From assembly GCF_015354405.1 (NCBI RefSeq), contig NZ_JADKYP010000018.1:1-64000 (forward strand): DNA of 64,000 nt, read 5' to 3'. Both the position numbers and the translations under genes were made by a program. Positions 45,870-55,656 of the stretch are shown here, in pieces. This DNA comes from Nocardia sp. BSTN01. Lineage in GTDB: Bacteria; Actinomycetota; Actinomycetes; Mycobacteriales; Mycobacteriaceae. The notes beneath the pieces were generated by a model. That model had not been told where the DNA came from. It worked only from the letters and a program-made list of their open reading frames with translations, and did no database searches. How positions within the stretch are numbered: the first letter of the stretch is position 1; each line of letters begins with the position of its first letter.

Positions 45870-47381
45870 ATGACCAGTCGACTCGTGCTCTGGGCCCTGC
45901 GTGCGCGCTGGGGCCTTTCGACGGTGGTGATGGTCTGCAACCTGGGCGGGCTCGGGGTCATCGTCGTCGAATTGTGGCTGAGCGGATTTCTCGGCAACCT
46001 CGGCGAGAACTGGCTCGGTGCCGTCGCCCAGACCGCGATCTATCCGGTGCTCGGCGCATTGGCCGGCATCGTGCTGGCGGTGCGCGACCGGGTGTACTAC
46101 TTCAGCTGGATCGACCAGACCCGCCGGCCCACCCGGCCCGAGGCCGAGCGACTGCTGAAACTGCCGATCGCGATCACCGTCCGGGCGCTGGCCATCTGGA
46201 TACCGGGCGTCGCGATCGCCACGGCAGTGTTCGCCCAGGTGGTGCCCACCCGGGCAGTGTGGGCGATAGGGGCCATGTTCTTCCTGGGCGGGCTGGAGTC
46301 GGCGGGCTTCACCTTCCTGGTGGTGGACCGGCTCATCCGGCCGACGATTCCGGTGATCGCGCGGGTGCTCGGCGGTACCTCGCACTGGAGTGCCACGGTG
46401 CTCAACCGGCTGGTCATCTCCTGGGCGGTGGCCGGGGCGATGCCGCTGCTGATGCTGATCACCGTCCTCGCCGATCCGGTGGCCGACGCCACCGACCGAG
46501 TGCGGACCGCGCTGTACATGTCGCTGGTCGGCCTGCTGGTCGGCGCGCTGACCACCGCCACCCTGGCCCGCTCGGTGGCAGCGCCGCTGGGGACGCTGCG
46601 GCGCGCGCTGGACCGGATCGCGCGCGGCGAACTCTCCGCGCGCGTGCCGATCACCAGTGCCAGTGAGATCGGGCGCCTGGAACTGTCTGTGAACGAGCTG
46701 GCCGAGAATCTGTCCGAACGCGAACGCATGCGCGACGTCTTCGGCCGCCACGTCGGCAACGAGGTGGCCGAACGCGCGCTGGCCGGCGGCGTCGACCTGA
46801 CCGGCGACGTGCGGGTGGTGACCGCCCTGTTCGTCGACGTGACCGGTTCGGTGGAGATGTCCACCGAACTCGCGCCGCGCGAGTTCGTCGACCAGCTCAA
46901 TCGGCTCCTGGCGGTGGTCGTCTCGGCGACCGAGGACAACGGCGGCCTGGTCAACAAATTCGAGGGCGATGCGGCGCTGTGTGTCTTCGGCGCGCCGATC
47001 GCCCTGGGCGACAACGCCACTCCCGCCCTGCGCGCCGCGCGGCGCATCCGCGACGAGGTGGCCCTCGGCGGCGAATTCGATATCGGCATCGGCGTGGCGC
47101 GCGGCAGCGTCTTCGCCGGAGACGTGGGTACCGACACCCGGCTGGAATTCACCGTGATCGGCGACGCGGTCAACGAGGCCTCCCGGCTCACGACCGAGGC
47201 CAAGGAGGTCCCCCGCCGGATTCTGGCCAGCCAGGCCGTGATCGACGCGGCGACCGAATCCGAACGGTCGCGCTGGGTGCTCTACGACAAGATCCAGCTG
47301 CGGGGCCGGCGGGAGCCGACGGCGTGCTGGACCGATCGCAAACCGGTGGGGTTGGGCGCGACCGCTCCGGTCGAGGAGTGA
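45870..47381 (+). CDS. Membrane-bound class III adenylate/guanylate cyclase with HAMP domain
   Basis: A 503-residue protein with about six N-terminal transmembrane helices (residues 10-235), a HAMP domain (RSVAAPLGTLRRALDRIARG to ELAENLSER) and a C-terminal class III cyclase domain. Catalytic residues are visible: metal Asp in VTALFVDVTGSVEMS and NKFEGDAALCVFGAP, and the Asn-Arg pair in VIGDAVNEASRLTTEAK. The architecture matches the mycobacterial Rv1318c-Rv1320c cyclases, so production of cAMP from a membrane signal is expected. ATG follows CCAGGGGCT. The signal sensed is unknown. Confidence 0.93.
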   Translation: MTSRLVLWALRARWGLSTVVMVCNLGGLGVIVVELWLSGFLGNLGENWLGAVAQTAIYPVLGALAGIVLAVRDRVYYFSWIDQTRRPTRPEAERLLKLPIAITVRALAIWIPGVAIATAVFAQVVPTRAVWAIGAMFFLGGLESAGFTFLVVDRLIRPTIPVIARVLGGTSHWSATVLNRLVISWAVAGAMPLLMLITVLADPVADATDRVRTALYMSLVGLLVGALTTATLARSVAAPLGTLRRALDRIARGELSARVPITSASEIGRLELSVNELAENLSERERMRDVFGRHVGNEVAERALAGGVDLTGDVRVVTALFVDVTGSVEMSTELAPREFVDQLNRLLAVVVSATEDNGGLVNKFEGDAALCVFGAPIALGDNATPALRAARRIRDEVALGGEFDIGIGVARGSVFAGDVGTDTRLEFTVIGDAVNEASRLTTEAKEVPRRILASQAVIDAATESERSRWVLYDKIQLRGRREPTACWTDRKPVGLGATAPVEE

Positions 47382-47585
47382 GAGCGGCTGCGCCGGCCGG
47401 ATGCCGCGCACCGCTCGTCACGCGGCCCTCTGGCGACCTCGATTCGGGCCGTCGACCACGCCGTGGACGCGGCCGTCCCGGTCGAGGAGGAGCGGGCCGC
47501 TCGGTCGGCCGGCTGCGGACCGCCGGTACTTCGCCACTGATCCCGTCGCCGACCAGCGGCTCTCGGCAGCGCGACCGCCGCCGCG

Positions 47586-49664
<2,079 letters not shown>

Positions 49665-49834
49665 ACATTCACCCTACGGCCCTTCCGTCCAAGATCCGGA
49701 CGATGGGCTCGGTCAGGAGCAACGCACCGTCGTGCGGGACGGAATGATCACTCCATCAGCTCGAATGTAAGGTGAACTCGACAGTGAATTGCACATTGCC
49801 GGGAGCGGTGGTGTGGCCATTGGCGGCGGTGAAC

Positions 49835-50092
49835 TTATTCCATACGCCGTCGCACGGATACAGCTCGACATTCGTAGTCCCCCTGAGGAATATTCTCGAT
49901 CTCGACATCGACCTCATCGCCCTCCCGCAGCGCAAGAACGTCTTCCTGGTCCACAGTTGACAAGTGGAACCACGCGAGCGAGCCGTCCGGTCGAGTCAGC
50001 ACTCCGGTGCCGTTACGAACGTTCCAGCGGTAGACCGTGGCACGTTCCACAAGCTGCCCCCTTCGTCGCACCGTACGAGTGATCCCGATCAT
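49835..50092 (-). CDS. Cold-shock-like OB-fold protein
   Basis: An 85-residue protein with an OB-fold pattern similar to cold-shock domains: YRWNVRNGTGVLTRPDGSLAWFHLSTVD, EGDEVDVEIENIPQGDYECRAVSVR. The RNP-like aromatic motifs are degenerate, with WF in place of the usual F-V-H-F, so nucleic-acid binding is inferred only from the fold. It is the last of five leftward genes, and its ATG overlaps the stop of the gene before it (ATGA), indicating an operon. Confidence 0.7.
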   Translation of the reverse strand: MIGITRTVRRRGQLVERATVYRWNVRNGTGVLTRPDGSLAWFHLSTVDQEDVLALREGDEVDVEIENIPQGDYECRAVSVRRRME

Positions 50093-50388
50093 CGCTCGTC
50101 ACAACACTGCCGTGCATTCGAATCGCGCAGCACCCTGGCCTGCTCACTTACCGCGCACCACAAGGCGTGGTACTCGGACAGGATCGAATGAACCCGAGCC
50201 AACGACAGCCCATCCGGGAATGCGACGCCACGCGGCTCACACCATAGGGCGTTCACCCGGTCGAACCGCGCCATGTCGAGACGGTTGCTGTCGCTATCCA
50301 CGAAACCGAAGACAGTGACCTGCCCGTCCGTCAATGCCCAGTCCGCGCACTGCCGACCGAGATTGGTTGTGCTCAATTCGACCGCCAC
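50089..50388 (-). CDS. Hypothetical protein, island gene
   Basis: A 99-residue protein with no recognised family: TTNLGRQCADWALTDGQVTVFGFVDSDSN, RVNALWCEPRGVAFPDGLSL and VHSILSEYHALWCAVSEQAR. GTG at 50388 is chosen because GGAGGA stands six bases upstream. An ATG at 50403 is the alternative. It overlaps the preceding gene by 16 bp and the next gene by 4 bp, in keeping with a compact operon. Cysteines are scattered without a metal-binding pattern. Confidence 0.6.
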   Translation of the reverse strand: MAVELSTTNLGRQCADWALTDGQVTVFGFVDSDSNRLDMARFDRVNALWCEPRGVAFPDGLSLARVHSILSEYHALWCAVSEQARVLRDSNARQCCDER

Positions 50389-50630
50389 CGGGTCTCCTCC
50401 CATGACTTCAGTCTGGTTAGGCGCCTGTGAATTTCAGCTTCAGCTGCCGTACACGTCTCGTCGTCGCGCCCGAGATGGTCCGCTACGAGGAATTTCGCGG
50501 CCGTACCTCGCACCACCGGCGTCCCCTGGCCGCAATCGGGGCAAGCGATCCGTAACATCCGATCCAAGTCCGCCGTAGGTTCGACCCAGATAATCCGGCT
50601 GCCGCGCACCCTGTTCCTTCTCTCGCTCAA
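50373..50630 (-). CDS. CPDC-motif protein or frameshifted 3' half
   Basis: An 85-codon frame with good third-position bias. It encodes VEPTADLDRMLRIACPDCGQ, a stretch leading to VADHLGRDDETCTAAEAEIHRRL, with the single CPDC pair and a later Cys/His that might bind zinc. The only start is TTG at 50630, without a clear ribosome binding site, and the frame overlaps the membrane-protein gene at 50440-50766 by 190 bp. The simplest explanation is one gene interrupted by a frameshift near 50620. Two overlapping genes are also possible. Confidence 0.5.
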   Translation of the reverse strand: MSERRNRVRGSRIIWVEPTADLDRMLRIACPDCGQGTPVVRGTAAKFLVADHLGRDDETCTAAEAEIHRRLTRLKSWEETRWRSN

Positions 50631-50766
50631 CGCGATTCAAAATTCCCTGCACCGAGTTGTCCCGCCCAATGTCTTTGGCGACCCGCTCGGGCCAGACCAC
50701 CGCGAGCACGATCACGGCGAGCGGAATACCAACTGCCGCAACGAATCCCCACCACTCAGCCGTCAT
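50440..50766 (-). CDS. Small membrane protein, possibly frameshifted
   Basis: A 108-codon frame whose first 49 residues look genuine: an N-terminal transmembrane helix (WWGFVAAVGIPLAVIVLAVVW) and PERVAKDIGRDNSVQGILNRVERE. After that the sequence becomes Arg/Gly/Pro-rich (DRLPRLRPGDAGGARYGR) as in a shadow frame, while the other frame (50373-50630) carries the coding bias. The ATG overlaps the stop of the preceding small gene. I suspect the real protein continues into the other frame, making about 130 residues with a membrane anchor and a CPDC domain. Confidence 0.5.
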   Translation of the reverse strand: MTAEWWGFVAAVGIPLAVIVLAVVWPERVAKDIGRDNSVQGILNRVEREKEQGARQPDYLGRTYGGLGSDVTDRLPRLRPGDAGGARYGREIPRSGPSRARRRDVYGS

Positions 50767-50933
50767 GGCCGCGTGCTGTCCGGGACAAGACGCTTCGCTT
50801 CGATCAGACGCTGCTTCGCCTGCTGCTTGACCGGGCAGACACACAGCGCACAGTCGATATGCACCTGCATCACGACATGGGCGAAACCAGTTGTCATCAC
50901 CGGCACGCGATCGTGATTCATCACCCCGTACAT
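50763..50933 (-). CDS. Small Cys-rich protein, first gene of leftward island operon
   Basis: A 56-residue protein: an N-terminal MYGVMNHDRVPVMTTGFAH, then the CALCVCPVKQQAKQRLIEA segment with three cysteines, and LVPDSTRP at the end. Similar tiny proteins with a CPVK motif occur widely in Nocardia and Streptomyces near XRE-DUF5753/DUF397 genes. Their role is unknown. ATG at 50933 follows ATGGAGGAATCAGCA. It is divergent from the XRE gene at 51187 and starts the leftward operon. Confidence 0.6.
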   Translation of the reverse strand: MYGVMNHDRVPVMTTGFAHVVMQVHIDCALCVCPVKQQAKQRLIEAKRLVPDSTRP

Positions 50934-51186
50934 TGCTGATTCCTCCATTTCGGTGGGTAGCAAAAATGGAAACCCACTGGCTGGCTTGCCAACTCACGTA
51001 AGAGAGTGGTTCTCTTCGGCTGCGCGATAAGCACACCACCGGGATCCGCGCGACGTACCCTGAACTGGGTCACCCACTTCCAAGTCACCAGAAGGTGCAG
51101 AGCGTTTCCCAGTCAGGTGCAAGACATCACCCGAACCCCTATGCCCCATCACCCAGTACGGGCGGCGGGCAGGAAGAGAGACGATC

Positions 51187-52065
51187 GTGGACAGCGGATC
51201 GACACTGCCGAGGCGGCAGCTCGGCAAGTACTTGCGCGATGCCCGTTCGGCCCTGAGCATGTCGCAGGAGTCGGCGGCACGGTTGGCAGATATCAGTTCT
51301 TCGGTGCTGCAACGTCTCGAGAAGGGAGAGCCGACCCGCCTGAAGGTTCGAGACCTCGAAGCGTTGTGCGAGGTCCTGGAGATGCCGGCGGACACCACCG
51401 CCGCAATGGTCGGCTTACTACGTCAAGCGGCCGAAAAGAGTTGGTGGTACGTGTACGGCGATCTCATCCCGGCCAACTTCGATGTGTACGTCGGATTCGA
51501 AGTCGCAGCGCGCAAGCTCACGATTTACCAGCCGGCACTAGTCCCTGGGCTACTTCAGACATCCGACTACACGCGCGCCCTCGTTTTGGCTGCCAACCCA
51601 TCCGCGAGCGACGACGAACACACTCGACGCCTGGAACTTCGGATGAAACGCCAAGCCATTGTCACGAGGAAGCGCCAAGCTGTCAGCCTTGACGTTGTCC
51701 TGCACGAATCTGCCCTGAGAAGCAGCGTCGGCGGTCCGACCGTTATGGCAGCACAGCTTCGCCATCTTGCCGAGATCGGCAAGCTTCCCAACGTCTCGAT
51801 CCGAGTGCTCCCCTTTTCATCTGGTACGCCGGTCGGTGATCCAGTCGGTCAGTTCGCAATTCTGGAGTTCGGAGAGGACGCAAAAGGCGACCCTGTGTGG
51901 CCCCCGTTGGTCTATCTGGAGATGTTCGTCGGCTCCATGTACCTCGAAAAACCAGATGACGTCGAACGGTACGATCAAGTGCACCAGGTTCTCCGGCAGG
52001 CATCGTTGGATGAAACAGCGAGTAGGAGCCTGATCCGGCAGGTAGCGAAGGAGCACGTCGAGTGA
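51187..52065 (+). CDS. XRE-HTH regulator with DUF5753 domain
   Basis: A 292-residue regulator of the WhiJ/AbaA-like type found in large paralogous sets in actinomycetes. The N-terminal XRE domain reads LGKYLRDARSALSMSQESAA, RLADISSSVLQRLEKGEPTRL. The C-terminal DUF5753 domain shows YQPALVPGLLQTSDYTRALV, RQAVSLDVVLHESALRSSVGG and NVSIRVLPFSSGTPVGDPVGQFAILEF. The GTG start follows GGAAGAGAG. It overlaps the DUF397 gene by 4 bp. Such pairs govern development or resemble toxin-antitoxin switches in Streptomyces. GC content is lower than in core genes. Confidence 0.9.
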   Translation: MDSGSTLPRRQLGKYLRDARSALSMSQESAARLADISSSVLQRLEKGEPTRLKVRDLEALCEVLEMPADTTAAMVGLLRQAAEKSWWYVYGDLIPANFDVYVGFEVAARKLTIYQPALVPGLLQTSDYTRALVLAANPSASDDEHTRRLELRMKRQAIVTRKRQAVSLDVVLHESALRSSVGGPTVMAAQLRHLAEIGKLPNVSIRVLPFSSGTPVGDPVGQFAILEFGEDAKGDPVWPPLVYLEMFVGSMYLEKPDDVERYDQVHQVLRQASLDETASRSLIRQVAKEHVE

Positions 52066-52268
52066 CCAGCGATTTATCCGGCGCGAAATGGTTCAAGAGC
52101 AGCCGCAGTGCGTCCAGAGCCGATTGTGTAGAAGTCGCCCACCTCGATGACGGCAAGGTCGGTGTCCGCGACTCCAAGAACCCAACCGGCCCCGCGCTCG
52201 TATTCTCACCGGCCGAGTGGGATGTGTTCACCGCTCACGTACACGATGGCCAGTTCGACCGTCCGTAA
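52062..52268 (+). CDS. DUF397 domain protein
   Basis: A 68-residue DUF397 protein with the full family pattern: LSGAKWFKSSRSASRADCVEVAHL, VGVRDSKNPTGPALVFSPAEWDVFTAHV. DUF397 proteins bind or oppose their cognate XRE-DUF5753 partner. The GTG start overlaps the stop of the upstream regulator (GTGA), so the two are translationally coupled. A hairpin terminator follows 37 bp downstream. Confidence 0.92.
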   Translation: MTSDLSGAKWFKSSRSASRADCVEVAHLDDGKVGVRDSKNPTGPALVFSPAEWDVFTAHVHDGQFDRP

Positions 52269-52305
52269 CTCCCACGAGCGCGCTTGCGTCGCGCCGCACA
52301 CACCA

Positions 52306-52334
52306 AGAAGGCTGCCTTAACGGGAGCCTTCTTC
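52306..52334 (+). terminator. Rho-independent terminator after DUF397 gene
   Basis: Stem AAGAAGGCT / AGCCTTCTT with an 11-nt loop followed by CTTTTC. It is one of the few hairpins in the window with a T-rich tail. Confidence 0.75.
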
Positions 52335-52442
52335 TTTTCCAGCGGGAGCAGACAGCCCAGGTGCGATATCTCTACGCAGAGTGGGACCACGGCCGATGGG
52401 AGTTCGCATCGGCCGTGGCGTCAGTCCTTCTCGGGCGGCAGA

Positions 52443-52901
52443 TCAGTTCGGGTCGATCCAGCTGGGAAATCGCCGTACGACATGTTGGACGACGCCCGCA
52501 TGTCCACCGGATTGCGATTGCCACCCATCGCCGTTCGGCGCCCATGCCCTGAGCTGAATCCCGACCCACCGGCCCTCGGCATCGATCAGACAATGTTCTT
52601 CTGCATTTCCGGAACAGATCGCCTCGACCAAGCCGAGCGCAGGAACCGGACGGCTGCGATCTTCAGCGATGTAATCGCACGTCATGGCGAAGCACCATCC
52701 GGTCTCCACGCGCGCCGCCTCGTCATCGAAACGGGTAACCCTGATATGGCGGGAATCATTGCCCTGCTCGGCTTTACGCGAACTGAGCAGCACCACGTCC
52801 TCGTAGAGGAACGTCTCGGCATCGTACTTCACCGCGAGATCGCACAACCCGATGACGAGTTCATCCCAACTGCCGTGCACACTCACTGTCGCATTCCTCA
52901 C
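52443..52901 (-). CDS. Hypothetical protein, Nocardia-type
   Basis: A 152-residue protein with no recognised function: VHGSWDELVIGLCDLAVKYDAETFLYED, GWCFAMTCDYIAEDRSRPVPALG and VEAICSGNAEEHCLIDAEGRW. The alternating pattern suggests a mixed alpha/beta domain. Start is GTG at 52901, and a GTG fifteen bases downstream is also possible. It stands alone between the DUF397 terminator and the HepT/MNT pair and may belong to the same island. Confidence 0.55.
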   Translation of the reverse strand: MRNATVSVHGSWDELVIGLCDLAVKYDAETFLYEDVVLLSSRKAEQGNDSRHIRVTRFDDEAARVETGWCFAMTCDYIAEDRSRPVPALGLVEAICSGNAEEHCLIDAEGRWVGIQLRAWAPNGDGWQSQSGGHAGVVQHVVRRFPSWIDPN

Positions 52902-52985
52902 TCAGCCACAGGGGCTGGAAACCGCCCGAGTATTTGCCACGCCGTAGACCGGGGGAGCCTTCCGCCATAAACCCGCCGCGCCACA

Positions 52986-53360
52986 TTATCGCTGCGTCAC
53001 CGTCTCTCCGCCCAGTCTCTTCCGGGCGGCGTCGATTTCGGGTGAAAGCTGCCGATGTAGTTCGGGCGCATGGGTTTCCACAACAGACCAGACGACGTCG
53101 TCGTCGACGAGCCAGTAGTTGTGCGCAATTCGGTTGCGCATGCCCTTGATCAGTCGCAGCGGGATCTCCGGAGGGGCGGACAGCCAGTCGTCACCCAGCC
53201 GCTCGAGGTCTGCGGCCAACCTGATCACACCGAACTGACACGCCCGGGCCACCGCGATATCGGAGTCGTAAACCTCTCGGCCGCGGGCGCACAGATCGGC
53301 CATTTCGGTGAGCGTCGCTGCGAGAAACAGTAGTCGCTCGTCCACACGCGACCTGGTCAT
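52986..53360 (-). CDS. HepT-like ribonuclease toxin (DUF86)
   Basis: A 124-residue HEPN-domain protein of the HepT/DUF86 family, the toxin of a type VII toxin-antitoxin system. The HEPN catalytic motif R-x4-H is present in LIKGMRNRIAHNYW, followed by the Tyr/Trp pair that antitoxin adenylylation targets (Tyr after HN). Preceding family segments are RLLFLAATLTEMADL and QFGVIRLAADLERLG. Its ATG overlaps the stop of the HTH-MNT gene (ATGA), so the antitoxin is translated first. Confidence 0.88.
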   Translation of the reverse strand: MTRSRVDERLLFLAATLTEMADLCARGREVYDSDIAVARACQFGVIRLAADLERLGDDWLSAPPEIPLRLIKGMRNRIAHNYWLVDDDVVWSVVETHAPELHRQLSPEIDAARKRLGGETVTQR

Positions 53361-53875
53361 GCGGCGAAAGCCAGTGGGAGACGGTCACGTTCGAGTCCCT
53401 GGCGTAGCAGACCGTTACGATCCAGTTCGGTGGTTGCCACCACGTCGACCGGGCACCCGAGAACGTCGGCGATGTCCTCATCCAGGCCGAAGATATCGAC
53501 GACCGAGCTGCCGGGCGTGAGTTCCACCAACAGATCGAGATCGGATCCGGGACGGTCTTCTCCGCGTGCAACGGAGCCGAACACCCATGCACGGGCCACG
53601 GGATACCTGGTCAGGACTCGGGCGAATTCGGCCCGGTAGCGGTCCAAAAGTTCGCTGGGGCGCACGGTATTCACCAGACCGGCATCGAGCCGGAATCCGG
53701 CAGCGGCGAGAATTTTTTCGAGCATTGCCACGGACGGCTGCCTGTGACCGGATTCGATGTTCGCAACACTGGACTGGGCGACCCCCGCACGCTGGGCAAG
53801 CTCACGCTGAGACAGGCCGCGACGCCTTCGTGCGTCGAGGACCAGTTTCGCCGCCGTGCTGTGCGAGGCTGCCAC
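53357..53875 (-). CDS. HTH-XRE fused to MNT nucleotidyltransferase antitoxin
   Basis: A 172-residue fusion. Residues about 8-65 form an XRE helix-turn-helix (LVLDARRRRGLSQRELAQRA, VAQSSVANIESGHRQPSVAM), and residues 85-165 a minimal nucleotidyltransferase with the signature FGSVARGEDRPGSDLDLLVE and the third Asp in PVDVVATT. MntA-type antitoxins inactivate HepT by adding AMP to a tyrosine, and the HTH adds DNA binding for autoregulation. GTG start at 53875. A perfect palindrome stands 8 bp upstream. Confidence 0.88.
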   Translation of the reverse strand: MAASHSTAAKLVLDARRRRGLSQRELAQRAGVAQSSVANIESGHRQPSVAMLEKILAAAGFRLDAGLVNTVRPSELLDRYRAEFARVLTRYPVARAWVFGSVARGEDRPGSDLDLLVELTPGSSVVDIFGLDEDIADVLGCPVDVVATTELDRNGLLRQGLERDRLPLAFAA

Positions 53876-53882
53876 ACGAGAA

Positions 53883-53902
53883 TGATAGCGTATCCGCTAT
53901 CA
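53883..53902. promoter_or_regulatory. Operator of the HTH-MNT/HepT operon
   Basis: Perfect inverted repeat TGATAGCG-TATC-CGCTATCA located 8-27 bp upstream of the GTG start. Size and symmetry suit an XRE dimer, so autoregulation is very likely. Confidence 0.75.
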
Positions 53903-53944
53903 GGCAGGGAGTGCGCTGTAAGTCGAGGATCATGCTCGTGGGCG

Positions 53945-54241
53945 CTACTCGGGCGGGGGCAGCAGCGGCCCCAGGGGGCCGAGGTCGATGTTGAGGTCTT
54001 CCGGGGTGAGGCCGAAGTGGTCGCGCAATTCCTCCATGCGTTGTTCGAGCAGCATCAGTGTGGTTCCGATGCGTTCGACCTGGGTGTCGGTGAGGTCACC
54101 GGCGTCGACGCGGCGCAGCGCCTGGCGCTCCATGAGCTGGCGCAGCAACTCCACCAAGGTGAGCACGAGGGTGACCAGTCCGCGCTCGACGGATTCCGGG
54201 TCGGTGTCGATACGCGGTGGGATACCGCCGAATTCAGTCAT
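53945..54241 (-). CDS. gvpK: Gas vesicle protein GvpK
   Basis: A 98-residue GvpK: PPRIDTDPESVERGLVTLVLTLVELLRQLMERQALRRVDAGDLT, then VERIGTTLMLLEQRMEELRDHFGL, the diagnostic helical core. GvpK is a minor assembly factor of gas vesicles, the hollow protein-walled organelles. It is the last gene of the leftward operon and overlaps gvpS by 8 bp. ATG at 54241 is the family start, and upstream codons in the frame belong to gvpS in another frame. Confidence 0.92.
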   Translation of the reverse strand: MTEFGGIPPRIDTDPESVERGLVTLVLTLVELLRQLMERQALRRVDAGDLTDTQVERIGTTLMLLEQRMEELRDHFGLTPEDLNIDLGPLGPLLPPPE

Positions 54242-54485
54242 CGGCGTGCTTGTCGGGCGACGCGGGCGAAGCCGGCGGAAACAGGGTGCTGATCGAGGAG
54301 ATGAGGGCGCGCAGCGAGATCTGCACCAGATCCACATCGGCGATGGCGAGTCTGATGTCGCCGGTGATGATCACACCGCCGGCCAGCACCCGGTCCAGCA
54401 GGTCCACCAGCGCGATACGCCGCTCGCTGTCGACGGTGCGGTCGGGCGGTGACGTGCCGGCGCGCGTCATGTCGGCCCGGGTCAT
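54234..54485 (-). CDS. gvpS: Gas vesicle GvpA-family protein GvpS (or GvpJ)
   Basis: An 83-residue GvpA/J/M-family protein with the alpha-beta-beta-alpha wall motif: RRIALVDLLDRVLAGGVIIT, GDIRLAIADVDLVQISLRALISSI. It begins ATGACCCGGGCC at 54485, overlapping the gvpL stop. Repeated MTRA units at its N-terminus give a second ATG at 54470. By the order J-L-S-K known from Streptomyces clusters it is called GvpS, but sequence alone cannot separate GvpS from GvpJ. Confidence 0.85.
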   Translation of the reverse strand: MTRADMTRAGTSPPDRTVDSERRIALVDLLDRVLAGGVIITGDIRLAIADVDLVQISLRALISSISTLFPPASPASPDKHADD

Positions 54486-55270
54486 GTCGGCTCGCGTTGC
54501 ACGCCCGCGAACGAATACGGCGGCCACGGACCGGTGAGCTCTAATCTGATGCCGGGGAATTCGGCGCCGAGCGCGGTGACGGTGGCCGTGAAGTCCTCGG
54601 TCCGGTCGTCGTCGACGAGGTAGGTGCCGTTGAGCACCATCCAGTCGCGCCGGCCGCTCACCGCCGGATCGGTCAGCGGCTGACATCGTCCGGCCGCGGC
54701 CCGGCGCAGCAACCGCGCGTGCACCTGCGCCGCCCGCTCGGCCGCATCGCGTTCGACGGTTTCCTGCGCGGACAATTGCGCACGCCGCCGGGCCAGATAC
54801 GCCGCGCCCGGCGTCATCGTCCCGGCTTCGGCCTTGGCCTCGGCGACAGCGGCGGTGAGGGCGGCGCGGTCGCCGTACGCGCGCACTCCCCACTCGGTGC
54901 GCCCGCTCACCAAGTCCAGCGCCGCGGCGAAATCCGCTCGCCGTTCGTCGAGCAACTTCCGCACCCGGTCGTCGTCGCGGAAGACGGTGGCCAGTCGCAA
55001 CGGAACGGCCGGACCTCGGCGGACCACCGCCGAGACCACCGCGTCGTGGGCCCGTGCGGTCGCCTCCAGCCAGTCCAGATCCTCGAAGTTCCGGCGCAGC
55101 GGCTCCTCGCCGAACACGTCCAGCGGCACCGAACCGACGAAGGCGGTGAGATTGCCGGACACGATCGTCCGCACCGGTTCCCCGGCGACTCCGGTGGGCG
55201 CGGCGGTCTCCGCCTCCTCGTCGCTGTGGGGCGCAACCGCGTACAGCCAGACCAGGCAACGACCTGTCAC
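54482..55270 (-). CDS. gvpL: Gas vesicle protein GvpL (GvpL/GvpF family)
   Basis: A 262-residue GvpL/F family protein: CLVWLYAVAPHSDEE, VRTIVSGNLTAFVGSVPLDVFGEEPLRRN, LEATARAHDAVVSAVVRRGPAVPLRLATVF, and the C-terminal LNGTYLVDDDRTEDFTATVTALGAEFPGIRLELTGPWPPYSFAG, which is highly diagnostic. These proteins interact with GvpA during wall assembly. Start and stop overlap the flanking genes by 4 bp each, typical of this compact operon. Confidence 0.93.
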   Translation of the reverse strand: MTGRCLVWLYAVAPHSDEEAETAAPTGVAGEPVRTIVSGNLTAFVGSVPLDVFGEEPLRRNFEDLDWLEATARAHDAVVSAVVRRGPAVPLRLATVFRDDDRVRKLLDERRADFAAALDLVSGRTEWGVRAYGDRAALTAAVAEAKAEAGTMTPGAAYLARRRAQLSAQETVERDAAERAAQVHARLLRRAAAGRCQPLTDPAVSGRRDWMVLNGTYLVDDDRTEDFTATVTALGAEFPGIRLELTGPWPPYSFAGVQREPT

Positions 55271-55656
55271 GATCGCTCTTTCCTCGACTCGCGCCCACGC
55301 TCGATGGGTTGCCGGCGTTCGTTCGCCGCCTCCAATCGGGCGATCCGCTCGCGCAGTTCCCGGTTCTCGATTTCCAGGTCGCTGTCCTGCTTTTCGAGCC
55401 TATTGGCCTTGCTGCTGAGCCAAGGATCGGTCTCCCACCAGTCGATGCCCACCGCCTTGGCCGTCTCCAGGGACGCGACCACCAACCGCAACTTGATGGT
55501 GAGCAGTTCGATGTCGAGGAGATTCACCTGGATATCGCCCGCGATCACCAAGCCCTTGTCGAGGACTCGTTCCAGGATGTCGGCGAGATTGGTGGAGTGC
55601 CCGCCCCCACCCCCGTAGGGCTGCGGCGCGTACGACTCGCCTCCGACCACCGTCAT
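55267..55656 (-). CDS. gvpJ: Gas vesicle GvpA-family protein GvpJ (or GvpS)
   Basis: A 129-residue protein with the GvpA-like core STNLADILERVLDKGLVIAG, DIQVNLLDIELLTIKLRLVVASLETAKAVGI, and a charged C-terminal coiled coil (RLEKQDSDLEIENRELRERIARLEAANERR). A Gly-rich linker YGGGGGH precedes the core as in the cluster GvpA. It is a minor wall protein or nucleation factor. It overlaps gvpL and gvpO by 4 bp on each side. Naming follows gene order. Confidence 0.87.
   Translation of the reverse strand: MTVVGGESYAPQPYGGGGGHSTNLADILERVLDKGLVIAGDIQVNLLDIELLTIKLRLVVASLETAKAVGIDWWETDPWLSSKANRLEKQDSDLEIENRELRERIARLEAANERRQPIERGRESRKERS

Noticed and set aside
47382-47585. Possible small gene between the cyclase and DUF255 genes
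   Set aside because: Frames here are extensions or shadows of the two converging genes, with no independent start signal.
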